A stretch of 64,000 nt of DNA from Bacillota bacterium (GTDB lineage: Bacteria > Bacillota > Clostridia > Peptostreptococcales > Anaerovoracaceae): the NCBI GenBank assembly GCA_021769295.1, contig JAETTD010000010.1:1-64000 (forward strand), read 5' to 3'. The position numbers were made by a program, and so were the translations under genes. Shown here one piece after another: positions 53,775 to 62,845 of this stretch. Below the pieces are notes generated by a model. It did no database searches, had not been told where the DNA came from, and saw nothing but the letters and a program-made list of their open reading frames with translations. Position 1 is the first letter of the stretch. The number at the start of each line of letters is the position of its first letter.

Positions 53775-56003
53775 ATGAATTTAGACAACTTAAACGATAA
53801 GCAAAGAGAGGCGGCCCTTTGCACGGAAGGCCCGCTGCTGATACTGGCAGGCGCCGGAAGCGGAAAGACCGCAACCATGACCCACAGGATAGCATATCTG
53901 ATAGAACAGGGAGTAAGCCCGAGCCGGATTCTGGCGGTAACCTTCACAAACAAGGCAGCCGACGAAATGCGCAGGAGAGTGGAATCCCTGACGGGCAGCT
54001 GCCGGGGAATGTGGATACTGACCTTCCACTCCATGAGCCTCAGAATACTCCGTGAAAATTACGAAGCAGCCGGATATGAAAAGAACTTTGTAGTTTACGA
54101 CACCGTGGACCAGAAGGCGCTGCTCAAGAACATAATAAAAGAGCTGAATATAGACAGCAAAGAATACCCGGTAAACTATCTCGGCTCCATAATAAGCAAA
54201 GAAAAGGAAGCCGACAGGGGGCCGGAGGAGTTCATCGAACTGGAGGGAGAAAATTTCAAGACGAAAGTTATCTACGGCGTATATAAGGAATATCAGAAGC
54301 GCCTTAAGAAAAATAACGCCATGGACTTTGACGACCTGCTCCGCAATGCACTACACGTGCTTCGGGATTATCCGAGAATACTGGAAGAATATCAGAGCAG
54401 ATTTAATTATATAATGGTAGACGAATATCAGGATACAAACCATATTCAGTATCAAATTATCAAGCTGCTTGCAGAAGCGCACCAAAACCTCTGCGTGGTG
54501 GGAGACGACGACCAATGCATATACGAATGGCGAGGAGCGGATATTAGAAACATCTTGGACTTTGAAAAAGATTTTCCGGCGGCGAAAGTTATAAAACTCG
54601 AGCAGAACTATCGCTCCTGCGGCAACATATTGACCGCAGCCCATTCCGTAATAAGAAACAACAGAGGCAGAAAAGCCAAAAAACTCTGGACTTCGCAGGA
54701 CAAAGGACACAAAATCGTATACACCCGGCTGGACAGTGACAAAGAGGAAGCATACTACATAACGAGAGAAATTCAGCTTCTCAAGGGCCCGAATATGAGT
54801 TACGACGATTTCGCCGTACTGTACAGAACCAACGCTCAGTCAAGATTGTTTGAAGACGCTTTGAGAAAGCAGCAGATTCCTTATCAGATACTTTCAGGAT
54901 TCAGTTTCTACGAAAGAAAAGAAACGAAAGACATGATTTCATATATGCGCCTTGTGGTAAATCCACAGGACGAGATGTCGCTGCTCAGAATTATAAATGA
55001 GCCTAAGAGAGGTATAGGAGCAAAGACCATAGAAAAGCTGCGGGCACTTTCTTTAATAAGAGGCGAATCCATGCTGGAGACCATATCCGACGAAGGAGTT
55101 ATCGCAGGACTTCCTTCAAAGGCAAGGGATTCAGTAAGGCAGATGACCGAAACGATAGAACTTTGCCGGAGCGAAAAAGAAAACCTGAGGATTTCGGATA
55201 TTTACGATAATCTGTTGGTTCGTACCGGGTATATGAAATCGCTGGAAGAGCAGAATACTATTGAAGCGGAAGGCAGGGTGGAAAACCTTTTGGACTTTAA
55301 ATCGTTTATCAGCGATTTTGAAAAAGAAAAGCGGGAACAGGGAGAGCAGGCCACCCTTGAAGAGTTTCTGGAAAAGGTAGCTACCGACGGCGACGCCGAC
55401 AAATATGAGTCGGAGTCAGGCAAGGTAACCCTGATGACATTGCACAGCGCAAAAGGCCTCGAGTTCCCTGTAGTGTTTATGCCGGGAATGGAGGACGGCC
55501 TGTTCCCGAGCCACCGCTCCATAGACTCGGAAGAAAAGCTCGAAGAAGAACGGAGGCTTTGCTACGTGGGAATGACGAGAGCAAAGGAAAGGCTTTTCCT
55601 TACAAGCTCAGCCTACAGAATGATGTACGGACAGGGCGACTATACGAGAGAGTCGGTATTTTTGAGGGAACTGGACAAATCTGTCCTTGATGAAGCGGGA
55701 GATACCGTATACATGCCGGGCCGCCGCAGGGAAAATCCTTTGGGAATCGACACCGGAACCCTCGACGGATTTTCCGTCAAACCCGCCTATAGGCCTTATG
55801 ACCCGTTGCAGCAGGCTAAGAAGGCCGTCAAGGCTAACGCAGGCGGAGGCGATGCGGACTTTGAACCCGGAGACAAGGTGTCTCACGGAAAGTTCGGAAC
55901 CGGTACCGTCCTTGAAGCAGATGCAAAGACGGTCACCGTCATCTTTGACAATGCAGGCAAGAAAAAGCTGGCAAGAGGAATTGCGCCTTTGAAAAAATTA
56001 TAA
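53775..56003 (+). CDS. pcrA: UvrD/PcrA-family ATP-dependent DNA helicase
   Basis: 742 residues, superfamily I. Helicase motifs are LAGAGSGKT (I), FTNKAADEM (Ia), VDEYQDTN (II), VGDDDQCIYEWRGA (III), EQNYRSCGNI (IV), TLHSAKGLEFPVVF (V) and CYVGMTRAKERL (VI). The C-terminal GDKVSHGKFGTGTVL is the RNA-polymerase-binding Tudor-like domain typical of PcrA. It is followed by ligA, the usual Firmicute order. Confidence 0.95.
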   Translation: MNLDNLNDKQREAALCTEGPLLILAGAGSGKTATMTHRIAYLIEQGVSPSRILAVTFTNKAADEMRRRVESLTGSCRGMWILTFHSMSLRILRENYEAAGYEKNFVVYDTVDQKALLKNIIKELNIDSKEYPVNYLGSIISKEKEADRGPEEFIELEGENFKTKVIYGVYKEYQKRLKKNNAMDFDDLLRNALHVLRDYPRILEEYQSRFNYIMVDEYQDTNHIQYQIIKLLAEAHQNLCVVGDDDQCIYEWRGADIRNILDFEKDFPAAKVIKLEQNYRSCGNILTAAHSVIRNNRGRKAKKLWTSQDKGHKIVYTRLDSDKEEAYYITREIQLLKGPNMSYDDFAVLYRTNAQSRLFEDALRKQQIPYQILSGFSFYERKETKDMISYMRLVVNPQDEMSLLRIINEPKRGIGAKTIEKLRALSLIRGESMLETISDEGVIAGLPSKARDSVRQMTETIELCRSEKENLRISDIYDNLLVRTGYMKSLEEQNTIEAEGRVENLLDFKSFISDFEKEKREQGEQATLEEFLEKVATDGDADKYESESGKVTLMTLHSAKGLEFPVVFMPGMEDGLFPSHRSIDSEEKLEEERRLCYVGMTRAKERLFLTSSAYRMMYGQGDYTRESVFLRELDKSVLDEAGDTVYMPGRRRENPLGIDTGTLDGFSVKPAYRPYDPLQQAKKAVKANAGGGDADFEPGDKVSHGKFGTGTVLEADAKTVTVIFDNAGKKKLARGIAPLKKL

Positions 56004-56020
56004 TTTGGGAAGGTAATTTT

Positions 56021-58018
56021 ATGGAAAACATAAAACCGGAAAAAAATCCGGAAAAGAAAATAGAGAGGATAAAAGAGCTCGTTCAGATTTTAAACAGGGC
56101 TTCAAGGGCTTATTATCAGGAAAGCCGCGAGATTATGACAAACTTCGAATACGACGCCCTTTATGATGAACTTATCGCCCTTGAAAAGGAAACGGGAACG
56201 ATTTTGTCAAACAGTCCTACGGTAAACGTGGGATATGAAGTGCTTTCGGATTTGCCCAAAGAAGCTCATCCCCAGAGAATGCTCTCATTGGATAAGACAA
56301 AAGATGTTAGCCAACTCGTCACATGGCTGGGCGAGCAGCAGGGAATATTATCGTGGAAACTGGACGGACTGACCATAGTTCTGACATATCGGGACGGCAA
56401 GCTGGCAAAGGCCGTAACCAGGGGCAACGGAGAAATAGGAGAAGTCGTTACCAACAATGCGAAGGTATTTGCAAACCTTCCCGTGGAGATAGATTTTAAA
56501 GGAGAACTGATACTGCGCGGCGAGGCGGTTATCTCTTATGAAGATTTTGAAAAAATTAACGATACAATAACCGACGACAGTTCAAAGTACAAGAACCCGA
56601 GAAACTTGTGTTCGGGCTCGGTGCGCCAGCTGAACAACAGAATTACGGCAGAGCGGAACGTAAGATTTTATGCATTTGCATTGGTATCAGCCGAAAACAT
56701 GAACTTCAGCAGGCGCAGTGAGCAGTTTAATTGGCTTGCCGGTCAGGGCTTTGAATGCGTCACATACAAGCACGTAAATCACGGCAACATAGAGGAGACT
56801 ATACGCTGGTTTGCAGACAATATTGAAGAAAATATAATTCCTTCCGACGGACTTGTTTTAATATACGACGACATAGAATACGGGAATTCCCTGGGAAGGA
56901 CTTCCAAGTTCCCGAGAGATTCCATAGCTTTCAAGTGGAAAGACGAACTCAGGGAAACAACCCTGAAAGAAATAGAATGGAGCGCTTCAAGGACAGGGCT
57001 CATAAACCCAATCGCAATCTTTGAGCCTGTCGAACTCGAAGGAACCACCGTCAGCCGTGCGTCCGTTCATAACATAAGCGTTATGCGTGAACTGAAGCTT
57101 GGCATCGGCGACCGCATAACGGTATACAAGGCCAACATGATTATACCGCAGATAGCAGAAAACCTTACAGGCAGCAACAACATAATGCTGCCCGAAAACT
57201 GTCCGGTATGCGGAAAAAAGGCGGTGATAAAGGACGATAACGGAGTGCAGACCTTAAATTGCATAAACCCCGAGTGTCTGGCAAAGCAAATTAAACTGCT
57301 GTCTCTGTTCGTGTCGAGAGACGCCATGAATATAGAAGGTCTGTCGGAGATGACCATAGAAAAACTGGTGGCACAGGGCATGGTGAAAGAGCTGGCGGAT
57401 CTTTTCAAAATAGAGCGATACCGTGACCGATTTATCGAAATGGAGGGCTTTGGCGAGAAGTCCTTCGACAACCTCCTCAAATCGGCCCAGAAGGCCAAAA
57501 ACACCACGCCAGAGAGACTTTTGTACAGTCTTGGAATTCCGGGAATAGGAAAGGCAAACGCCCGTCTGATCTCAAAATTTTGCGGCAACAAGTGGGAAAA
57601 GATACAGAATATTACTGTTGATGAGCTGCTTTCCGTCGACGGAATCGGCGATGTTATGGCGCAGAGTTTCCGTGCGTTTTTCGATAAAGAGGAGAACAAA
57701 AAGATTGTTGCAGACCTGCTTGCCGAAGTTAAGCTTGATGAGAGCGAGGAGGAAAGCGGAACATCCCTTGAGGGGCTTACTTTTGTAATTACGGGAAGCC
57801 TGAACCACTTCGAAAATCGTGAAGCCCTCAAAGCCCGCATTGAAAAAGAGGGAGGAAAGGTGTCCGGCTCCGTAAGCTCAAAGACCGATTATCTCATAAA
57901 TAATGACGTCAATTCTTCATCGGGAAAGAATAAAAAGGCAAAGGAACTGGGAGTTCCGGTTATAAGTGAGGAAGATGCGATGAAAATGTTAGAAGGACAG
58001 CAGCTTGCATCGCAATAA
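56021..58018 (+). CDS. ligA: NAD-dependent DNA ligase
   Basis: 665 residues: adenylation domain with the active Lys at about 113 (SWKLDG, usually KIDG), OB fold, zinc finger (CPVCGKK, then CINPEC), helix-hairpin-helix region and C-terminal BRCT (LTFVITGSLNHFENREALK). The adenylation core and NAD region are complete. Confidence 0.95.
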   Translation: MENIKPEKNPEKKIERIKELVQILNRASRAYYQESREIMTNFEYDALYDELIALEKETGTILSNSPTVNVGYEVLSDLPKEAHPQRMLSLDKTKDVSQLVTWLGEQQGILSWKLDGLTIVLTYRDGKLAKAVTRGNGEIGEVVTNNAKVFANLPVEIDFKGELILRGEAVISYEDFEKINDTITDDSSKYKNPRNLCSGSVRQLNNRITAERNVRFYAFALVSAENMNFSRRSEQFNWLAGQGFECVTYKHVNHGNIEETIRWFADNIEENIIPSDGLVLIYDDIEYGNSLGRTSKFPRDSIAFKWKDELRETTLKEIEWSASRTGLINPIAIFEPVELEGTTVSRASVHNISVMRELKLGIGDRITVYKANMIIPQIAENLTGSNNIMLPENCPVCGKKAVIKDDNGVQTLNCINPECLAKQIKLLSLFVSRDAMNIEGLSEMTIEKLVAQGMVKELADLFKIERYRDRFIEMEGFGEKSFDNLLKSAQKAKNTTPERLLYSLGIPGIGKANARLISKFCGNKWEKIQNITVDELLSVDGIGDVMAQSFRAFFDKEENKKIVADLLAEVKLDESEEESGTSLEGLTFVITGSLNHFENREALKARIEKEGGKVSGSVSSKTDYLINNDVNSSSGKNKKAKELGVPVISEEDAMKMLEGQQLASQ

Positions 58019-58068
58019 ACACTTGAAAAGTATAAGAAAAGATAATATAATAGGTAAGTAATTAAATT

Positions 58069-58218
58069 GCCCTTAAAGAGCTTCGCCTGGCATGGTTTGG
58101 GTCCTGCGCAATGGGATGCCGTGAACCTTGTCAGGTCCGGAAGGAAGCAGCAATAAGCGGAAGTTCTTATGTGCCGCAGATTAGCCTTCTCCAACGCCAT
58201 GCGCGGCTCTTTAAGGGC
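58069..58218 (+). ncRNA. ffs: Signal recognition particle RNA (4.5S-like)
   Basis: The conserved helix 8 sequence TGTCAGGTCCGGAAGGAAGC (58127-58146) identifies the SRP RNA, including the GGAAGG tetraloop region. The ends pair over 13 bp (58069-58081 with 58206-58218), and inner GCATGG/CCATGC pairing follows. A T tract after 58218 (AATTTTTAT) would terminate it. It lies directly before dnaX, a common position in Firmicutes. Confidence 0.92.
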
Positions 58219-58240
58219 AATTTTTATAAAAGGAGCCTTT

Positions 58241-59806
58241 ATGTACACCGCATTATACAGAGCTTACAGACCGGAGACTTTTGAAGAGATTCTCGGTCAG
58301 GAGCATATTGTTAAAATTTTAAAGAATCAGATAGAGACGGCGAGCGTAAGCCACGCCTATCTTTTTTGCGGAACGAGGGGAACAGGCAAGACGACAACAG
58401 CAAGGATACTTGCAAAGGCAGTGAACTGTCTCTCCGAGGGGCAAAAACCATGCGGTGTATGCCCGCACTGCGTCGCCATAAAAAACGGAAGTTTTATGGA
58501 TGTTATCGAAATAGACGCAGCCTCAAACAACGGAGTTGAAAACATAAGAGAACTGAGAGAAAGCGTCAAATATCCTCCCGCTGTGGGAAACAAAAAAGTA
58601 TATATCATAGATGAAGTGCACATGTTGTCATCCGGGGCTTTCAATGCGCTGTTAAAGACCCTTGAAGAACCGCCTGAGCATGTCATGTTCATATTGGCGA
58701 CCACGGAGCCGCAAAAGCTTCCGCAGACGATCCTTTCGAGGTGCATGAGGCTTGATTTCAGAAGGGTATCTCAGAAAGTCATAGCGGAAGATATGATGCA
58801 TATATGCATGCAGCGTGGAATTGAGCTGAGTGAGGGCGCCGCAAGGCTTTTGGCCAACTGTGCCGACGGTTCCGTCAGAGACGGTCTGAGCATACTTGAC
58901 CAGGTACTTGCAGGCGGTGATAAAGTCATAGACAGAGATAAAGTCCTCGAATACGTGGGAACAACGGGAGAAGATTTTTTCATCGACTTGACGGAACTGG
59001 TCCTGCTTAAAAAATCACCGGAAGCGCTGGTTCTCTTAAACGAAGTGCTCATGGACGGCAAGGACGTAAAGCAGATAATGAAAGACTGGGTAAGTCATTA
59101 CAGAAGCCTGCTTATAACCAAATTTGTAAAGGATGCAGAAGACATGCTGAATATGTCGGCTGAGAATCTTAGCCGCATAAGGGAGCAGAGCAAACAGATA
59201 AGCGTGGAAGAGATAGACTTTGCTGTTACGAGGCTTTCCAAAACCATAAACGATGCCAGGTGGTCAACAAACCCGAGGGTGCTGCTGGAACTCGCCATAG
59301 TTTCCATAGCTGCGGGAGAGGAGCACGAGGAGCGCAATATAAGGCGTCCGGCGCCGCACAGACAGCAGCCGCTTCCTGCAAAGGAAATGCTGGAAGAACC
59401 GCCGGTTCAGGCAGACGAAAAAGCCGCTGCGGAGCCTGCGCATGCTTCCACACCAAGTTCGGAGCCTGCTTCGGCTGACATTGTTGATGCCAGACTGTGG
59501 CACAGCATCTTTGAAGAGGGCGAAGGAAGCGCCGGCAGCTTTAACCTTATCAGAAGCGGAACGGAGCTTGTTCACTTGGGAGGAGATACTTTTACGATAG
59601 AGGCAGTCAGCGGGTTTACGCAGAAGTATGCGGAACAGAAAAGACAGGAACTTGAGAGAATGATGTCTGAGAGAATGGGCAGACGCATGAAGATGATTTG
59701 CAGACTGAAAGAAGATAAGCCGTCTGAACCTGAGCAAGATTTAAAAACAGAAGAACTTGCCAGAGAGGCGGGACAGATTTTGGGAATAAATATAGATATT
59801 GAGTAG
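58241..59806 (+). CDS. dnaX: DNA polymerase III gamma/tau subunit
   Basis: 521 residues from the ATG at 58241 (MYTALYRAYRPETFEEILGQ), after AAAGGAG; the frame extends upstream into the SRP RNA but that part is not coding. Clamp-loader ATPase motifs are GTRGTGKTTTARI, the zinc module CLSEGQKPCGVCPHC and VYIIDEVHMLS. The region after about residue 380 is Ala/Glu/Pro rich, as in tau. Confidence 0.94.
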   Translation: MYTALYRAYRPETFEEILGQEHIVKILKNQIETASVSHAYLFCGTRGTGKTTTARILAKAVNCLSEGQKPCGVCPHCVAIKNGSFMDVIEIDAASNNGVENIRELRESVKYPPAVGNKKVYIIDEVHMLSSGAFNALLKTLEEPPEHVMFILATTEPQKLPQTILSRCMRLDFRRVSQKVIAEDMMHICMQRGIELSEGAARLLANCADGSVRDGLSILDQVLAGGDKVIDRDKVLEYVGTTGEDFFIDLTELVLLKKSPEALVLLNEVLMDGKDVKQIMKDWVSHYRSLLITKFVKDAEDMLNMSAENLSRIREQSKQISVEEIDFAVTRLSKTINDARWSTNPRVLLELAIVSIAAGEEHEERNIRRPAPHRQQPLPAKEMLEEPPVQADEKAAAEPAHASTPSSEPASADIVDARLWHSIFEEGEGSAGSFNLIRSGTELVHLGGDTFTIEAVSGFTQKYAEQKRQELERMMSERMGRRMKMICRLKEDKPSEPEQDLKTEELAREAGQILGINIDIE

Positions 59807-59815
59807 GAGGAAATA

Positions 59816-60166
59816 ATGGGAAAAGGAATGAGAGCAGGCAAAAAACCTTCGGCAGGCGGAGGCGGAATGCAGAAGCAGCTTCAGCAGATGCAGGCAATGC
59901 AGAGAAAAATGGAATTGCTGCAAGCTGAAATAGAGGAAAAAGAAGTTACGACCACTGCAGGAGGCGGAGCGGTTACGGTTACGGTAAGCGGCAAGAAGGA
60001 GATAACCAAGCTGGAGCTTAAACCCGAAGTTGTAGACCCTGAAGACATCGAAATGCTTCAGGATTTAATCATAGTTGCCGTAAACGAAGGCTTGCGCCAG
60101 ATAGACGAAATTTCAAACAGCGAAATGAGCAAACTGACGGGCGGACTCGGAATTCCGGGGCTGTAG
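59816..60166 (+). CDS. YbaB/EbfC nucleoid-associated protein
   Basis: 116 residues with a Gly/Ala-rich start and a Met/Gln-rich coiled coil (MQKQLQQMQAMQRKMELLQ), then the YbaB core (VTVTVSGKKEITKLELKPEV). It binds DNA as a dimer. It lies between dnaX and recR, the standard arrangement. Confidence 0.93.
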   Translation: MGKGMRAGKKPSAGGGGMQKQLQQMQAMQRKMELLQAEIEEKEVTTTAGGGAVTVTVSGKKEITKLELKPEVVDPEDIEMLQDLIIVAVNEGLRQIDEISNSEMSKLTGGLGIPGL

Positions 60167-60178
60167 GTAATATGTGCT

Positions 60179-60778
60179 ATGAAACAGTATCCTAAACCGC
60201 TTGCAAAGTTAATAGGCGAACTGTCAAAACTGCCGGGAATAGGCTATAAGACTGCCCAGCGCTTGGCCTTTCACATACTATCCCTTGATGATTCGGAGGC
60301 TAACGCTCTGGCAGACTCGATTACGGAAGCCAAAAGAGATATGAAATACTGCAGTGTATGCGGAAATCTCACAGACATGGACCCATGTGCAATATGCGCC
60401 GATGCATCCAGGCGTACTGACATAATATGCGTCGTCGAAAGCCCCAGAGATGTTGCCGCCATGGAGCGTATAAGGGACTTCAACGGCCTTTATCACGTGC
60501 TTCACGGCGTGATTTCTCCAATGGAAGGAATAGGGCCCGAAGATATAAACCTCAAATCTCTGATTATACGGCTTCAAAAAACCGATGTAAAAGAGCTGAT
60601 AATAGCGACCAATCCCAATATAGAGGGGGAAGCCACAGCGATGTACATAGCAAGACTTATCAAACCTACCGGAATCAAGGTTACGAGAATTGCTCACGGT
60701 CTTCCGGTGGGCGGTGACTTGGAATATGCGGACGAGGTTACTTTGCTGAAAGCGGTGGAGGGCCGCAGAGAATTGTAA
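60179..60778 (+). CDS. recR: Recombination mediator RecR
   Basis: 199 residues: helix-hairpin-helix ([18 protein letters not shown]), a four-cysteine zinc finger ([16 protein letters not shown]) and a Toprim domain ([15 protein letters not shown]). It loads RecA at gaps with RecF and RecO. Confidence 0.96.
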   Translation: MKQYPKPLAKLIGELSKLPGIGYKTAQRLAFHILSLDDSEANALADSITEAKRDMKYCSVCGNLTDMDPCAICADASRRTDIICVVESPRDVAAMERIRDFNGLYHVLHGVISPMEGIGPEDINLKSLIIRLQKTDVKELIIATNPNIEGEATAMYIARLIKPTGIKVTRIAHGLPVGGDLEYADEVTLLKAVEGRREL

Positions 60779-60782
60779 AAAA

Positions 60783-60820
60783 ATCTCTCTGAGGGGAACT
60801 CAGAGAGATAATTTTTTTTC
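60783..60820. terminator. Bidirectional terminator after recR
   Basis: ATCTCTCTGAG (60783-60793) pairs with CTCAGAGAGAT (60799-60809), then AATTTTTTTT on the plus strand and A-to-T rich sequence on the minus strand. The stop codon of the minus-strand gene lies in the right arm. Confidence 0.88.
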
Positions 60821-61081
60821 TTTTGCCAGTTTTATCAGATAGGAGTATTTGGCTCTCGCTGCCAGAAGATTGTATGACGCATAGTCAATAGCTTTGTCAT
60901 CGGTCAGTTCATTAAAGGTGAGAACGGCAAGTTCCAGTTCGGAGCGTGCATTGTCTATAGATTTGTAAAGCTGGTCATCTTCGGTGTAGCTTGTTTTCAG
61001 GGCGTTGGAGCCGCGGGCTTTTTCCATGACAAAAGGATGTCCCTTGAAAAATTTCTCTTTTATTGAAATAGGCAAAATCAT
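60800..61081 (-). CDS. DUF2508/YaaL-like protein (inverted)
   Basis: 93 residues, helical: SIDNARSELELAVLTFNEL, then AIDYASYNLLAARAKYSYLI and the basic end KLAKEKKLSL, like the YaaL/DUF2508 family. In Bacillus the order is dnaX-yaaK-recR-yaaL-bofA in one direction; here this gene is on the opposite strand. A GTG three bases upstream is a possible alternative start. Function unknown. Confidence 0.65.
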   Translation of the reverse strand: MILPISIKEKFFKGHPFVMEKARGSNALKTSYTEDDQLYKSIDNARSELELAVLTFNELTDDKAIDYASYNLLAARAKYSYLIKLAKEKKLSL

Positions 61082-61155
61082 CACACCTTTCTCGTGTTAT
61101 TTAATTCTATTTTATTCCAAAGGGACATATTTTATACAAATACGGAGGGAAAGAA

Positions 61156-61416
61156 ATGGGTTTGGATTTGAGCATTTTTCTCACATATGCAGGGGCTGTG
61201 CTTTTGATTTTCATATTCGGAAGGCTTTTTGTGTGGCCTTTGAAGATAATTCTTAAACTGGCGGTGAACAGCTTAATAGGCGGCATAGTCATTGTGATAA
61301 TAAATACCATAGGCGCAGGACTTGGTTTTCTGATACCGCTGAATATGCTCAATGCGCTGATTTTAGGTATCCTCGGCTTGCCGGGAGCAATATTGCTTTT
61401 GATTTTGTATCTGTAG
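61156..61416 (+). CDS. bofA: BofA-like sigma-K processing inhibitor
   Basis: 86 residues, three hydrophobic segments; the late part (NTIGAGLGFLIPLNMLNALI and GILGLPGAILLLILYL) is typical of BofA. In Bacillus, BofA restrains the SpoIVFB protease that processes pro-sigma-K. Gene neighbourhood (recR, YaaL-like) agrees. ACGGAGGG precedes the ATG. Confidence 0.85.
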   Translation: MGLDLSIFLTYAGAVLLIFIFGRLFVWPLKIILKLAVNSLIGGIVIVIINTIGAGLGFLIPLNMLNALILGILGLPGAILLLILYL

Positions 61417-61488
61417 AGCCGGGCTTGCCGCACGAGCCAAAAAACAACTTAAAAATAGAAAGTTTTTACGAAATTTCAGCAAAAACTG

Positions 61489-61517
61489 TTGATTATATAA
61501 ATTTTTTTGGGTATACT
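61489..61517 (+). promoter_or_regulatory. Sigma-A promoter of the AAA_14 gene
   Basis: TTGATT (61489-61494), 17-bp spacer, TATACT (61512-61517), with an AAAGGAGG ribosome site a few bases later. Confidence 0.75.
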
Positions 61518-61538
61518 CCTTATAAAGGAGGCGAGATT

Positions 61539-62738
61539 ATGATCGTTAGACACCAGTATATGGATAAACTGAAAATTTATCGTGATGTGCCCCTTGTAAA
61601 AATATTGGCGGGTATTCGCCGCTGCGGTAAATCCACGATTTTAGAAATGCTCGAACGTGACTTAACAGAGAACGGTATCCGTGCCGACCATATTATCAGT
61701 ATGCGTTATACATCGGAAGATTTTGACGACGGCATGACGGATAAGGATATGTATAACGGTATTAAAGAGAAAATGACGGACGGCGAACGGTATTATCTCT
61801 TGCTTGACGAAGTGCAGGAAATCAAAGGCTGGGAAAAAGCCGTCAATAGTCTGCTTGAAAATGCCAATACGGATATTTATGTGACCGGCTCCAATTCTAA
61901 GTTGATGTCAAGTGAAATATCCACCTATTTGAGCGGACGGTATATTACTATTCCTGTGTTTACGTTGTCTTTTTCCGAATATATGAAGTTTAAGGAAGCA
62001 AGCTGCCGTTCGCCGAAAGAACTGCTTACTGAGTATATTCGCATGGGTGGTTTTCCGATTGTTGCGTTGAGTAATTTTGATGAGGGTGCAGCGTATCAGA
62101 TAATTGAGGGCATCTATACTTCCGTTATAACAAACGATATTACAAGGCGCCACAACATCACGAATTTTGACTTGTTCAATCGTGTTGTGAAGTATGTTGT
62201 TGAAAATGTGGGCAAGACCTTTTCAGCTAATGCTATCGTAAAGTTTCTGAAAAGCGAGGGTCGCTCTCTTTCGGTTGAATCCGTATATAACTATTTGGAG
62301 TGGTTGGAAAAGGCTTTTGTGATATACCGCTGCCACAGATATGATCTGCAAGGAAAATCCGTGCTGAAAACGCAGGAAAAATTCTATCTTGCGGACGCTT
62401 CTCTCAAATACTGCATGATGGGATTCAACCCGAAATCCGTCGCCGCTATGCTTGAAAACATTGTGTACTTTGAACTTCGCAGAAGAGGCTATGAGGCTTA
62501 TATAGGTAAGAACGAAACAAAGGAAATCGACTTTGTAGCGGTGCGGCGAGACGAGCGCATCTATGTGCAAGTGTGCCGCAATATGCCGGAGGAATCCGAC
62601 CGTGAGGTTGCCAATCTGCTCGAAATCAGAGACCACTACCCTAAATATGTGGTAACACTGGATGATCTTGCTTCCGGCAATATCAACGGAGTAAAGGTTG
62701 TGCATTTGTCAGATTTTCTGCTGAGCGAAGAGTATTGA
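61539..62738 (+). CDS. AAA_14/DUF4143 family ATPase
   Basis: 399 residues. Walker A is AGIRRCGKSTIL; Walker B is LLLDEVQEIKGWEKAVNSL; YVTGSNSKLMSSEISTYLSG is the family sensor segment. The C-terminal DUF4143 part has a nuclease-like core (KEIDFVAVRRDERIYVQV). Codon use differs from neighbours: many CGT, CGC and CGG arginines and ATT isoleucines, against AGA and ATA nearby. It has its own promoter and terminator, so it is probably a recent acquisition. Cellular role unknown. Confidence 0.88.
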   Translation: MIVRHQYMDKLKIYRDVPLVKILAGIRRCGKSTILEMLERDLTENGIRADHIISMRYTSEDFDDGMTDKDMYNGIKEKMTDGERYYLLLDEVQEIKGWEKAVNSLLENANTDIYVTGSNSKLMSSEISTYLSGRYITIPVFTLSFSEYMKFKEASCRSPKELLTEYIRMGGFPIVALSNFDEGAAYQIIEGIYTSVITNDITRRHNITNFDLFNRVVKYVVENVGKTFSANAIVKFLKSEGRSLSVESVYNYLEWLEKAFVIYRCHRYDLQGKSVLKTQEKFYLADASLKYCMMGFNPKSVAAMLENIVYFELRRRGYEAYIGKNETKEIDFVAVRRDERIYVQVCRNMPEESDREVANLLEIRDHYPKYVVTLDDLASGNINGVKVVHLSDFLLSEEY

Positions 62739-62790
62739 TTTTACAAAGCTTGTCATGTATTATGTAAACCTAATTTATCATAGAATCATA

Positions 62791-62823
62791 AAAAAGGAGG
62801 CTGACTCACAGCCTCCTTTTTCA
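62791..62823. terminator. Bidirectional terminator
   Basis: AAAAAGGAGGCTG pairs with CAGCCTCCTTTTT around ACTCA. A runs and T runs flank it on both strands, serving the AAA_14 gene and the convergent transporter. Confidence 0.9.
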
Positions 62824-62845
62824 TTATGTCAATATGTATATTCGA

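Noticed and set aside
58169..58240. Extended N terminus for dnaX
   Set aside because: It would overlap the SRP RNA; the conserved DnaX start is at 58241.
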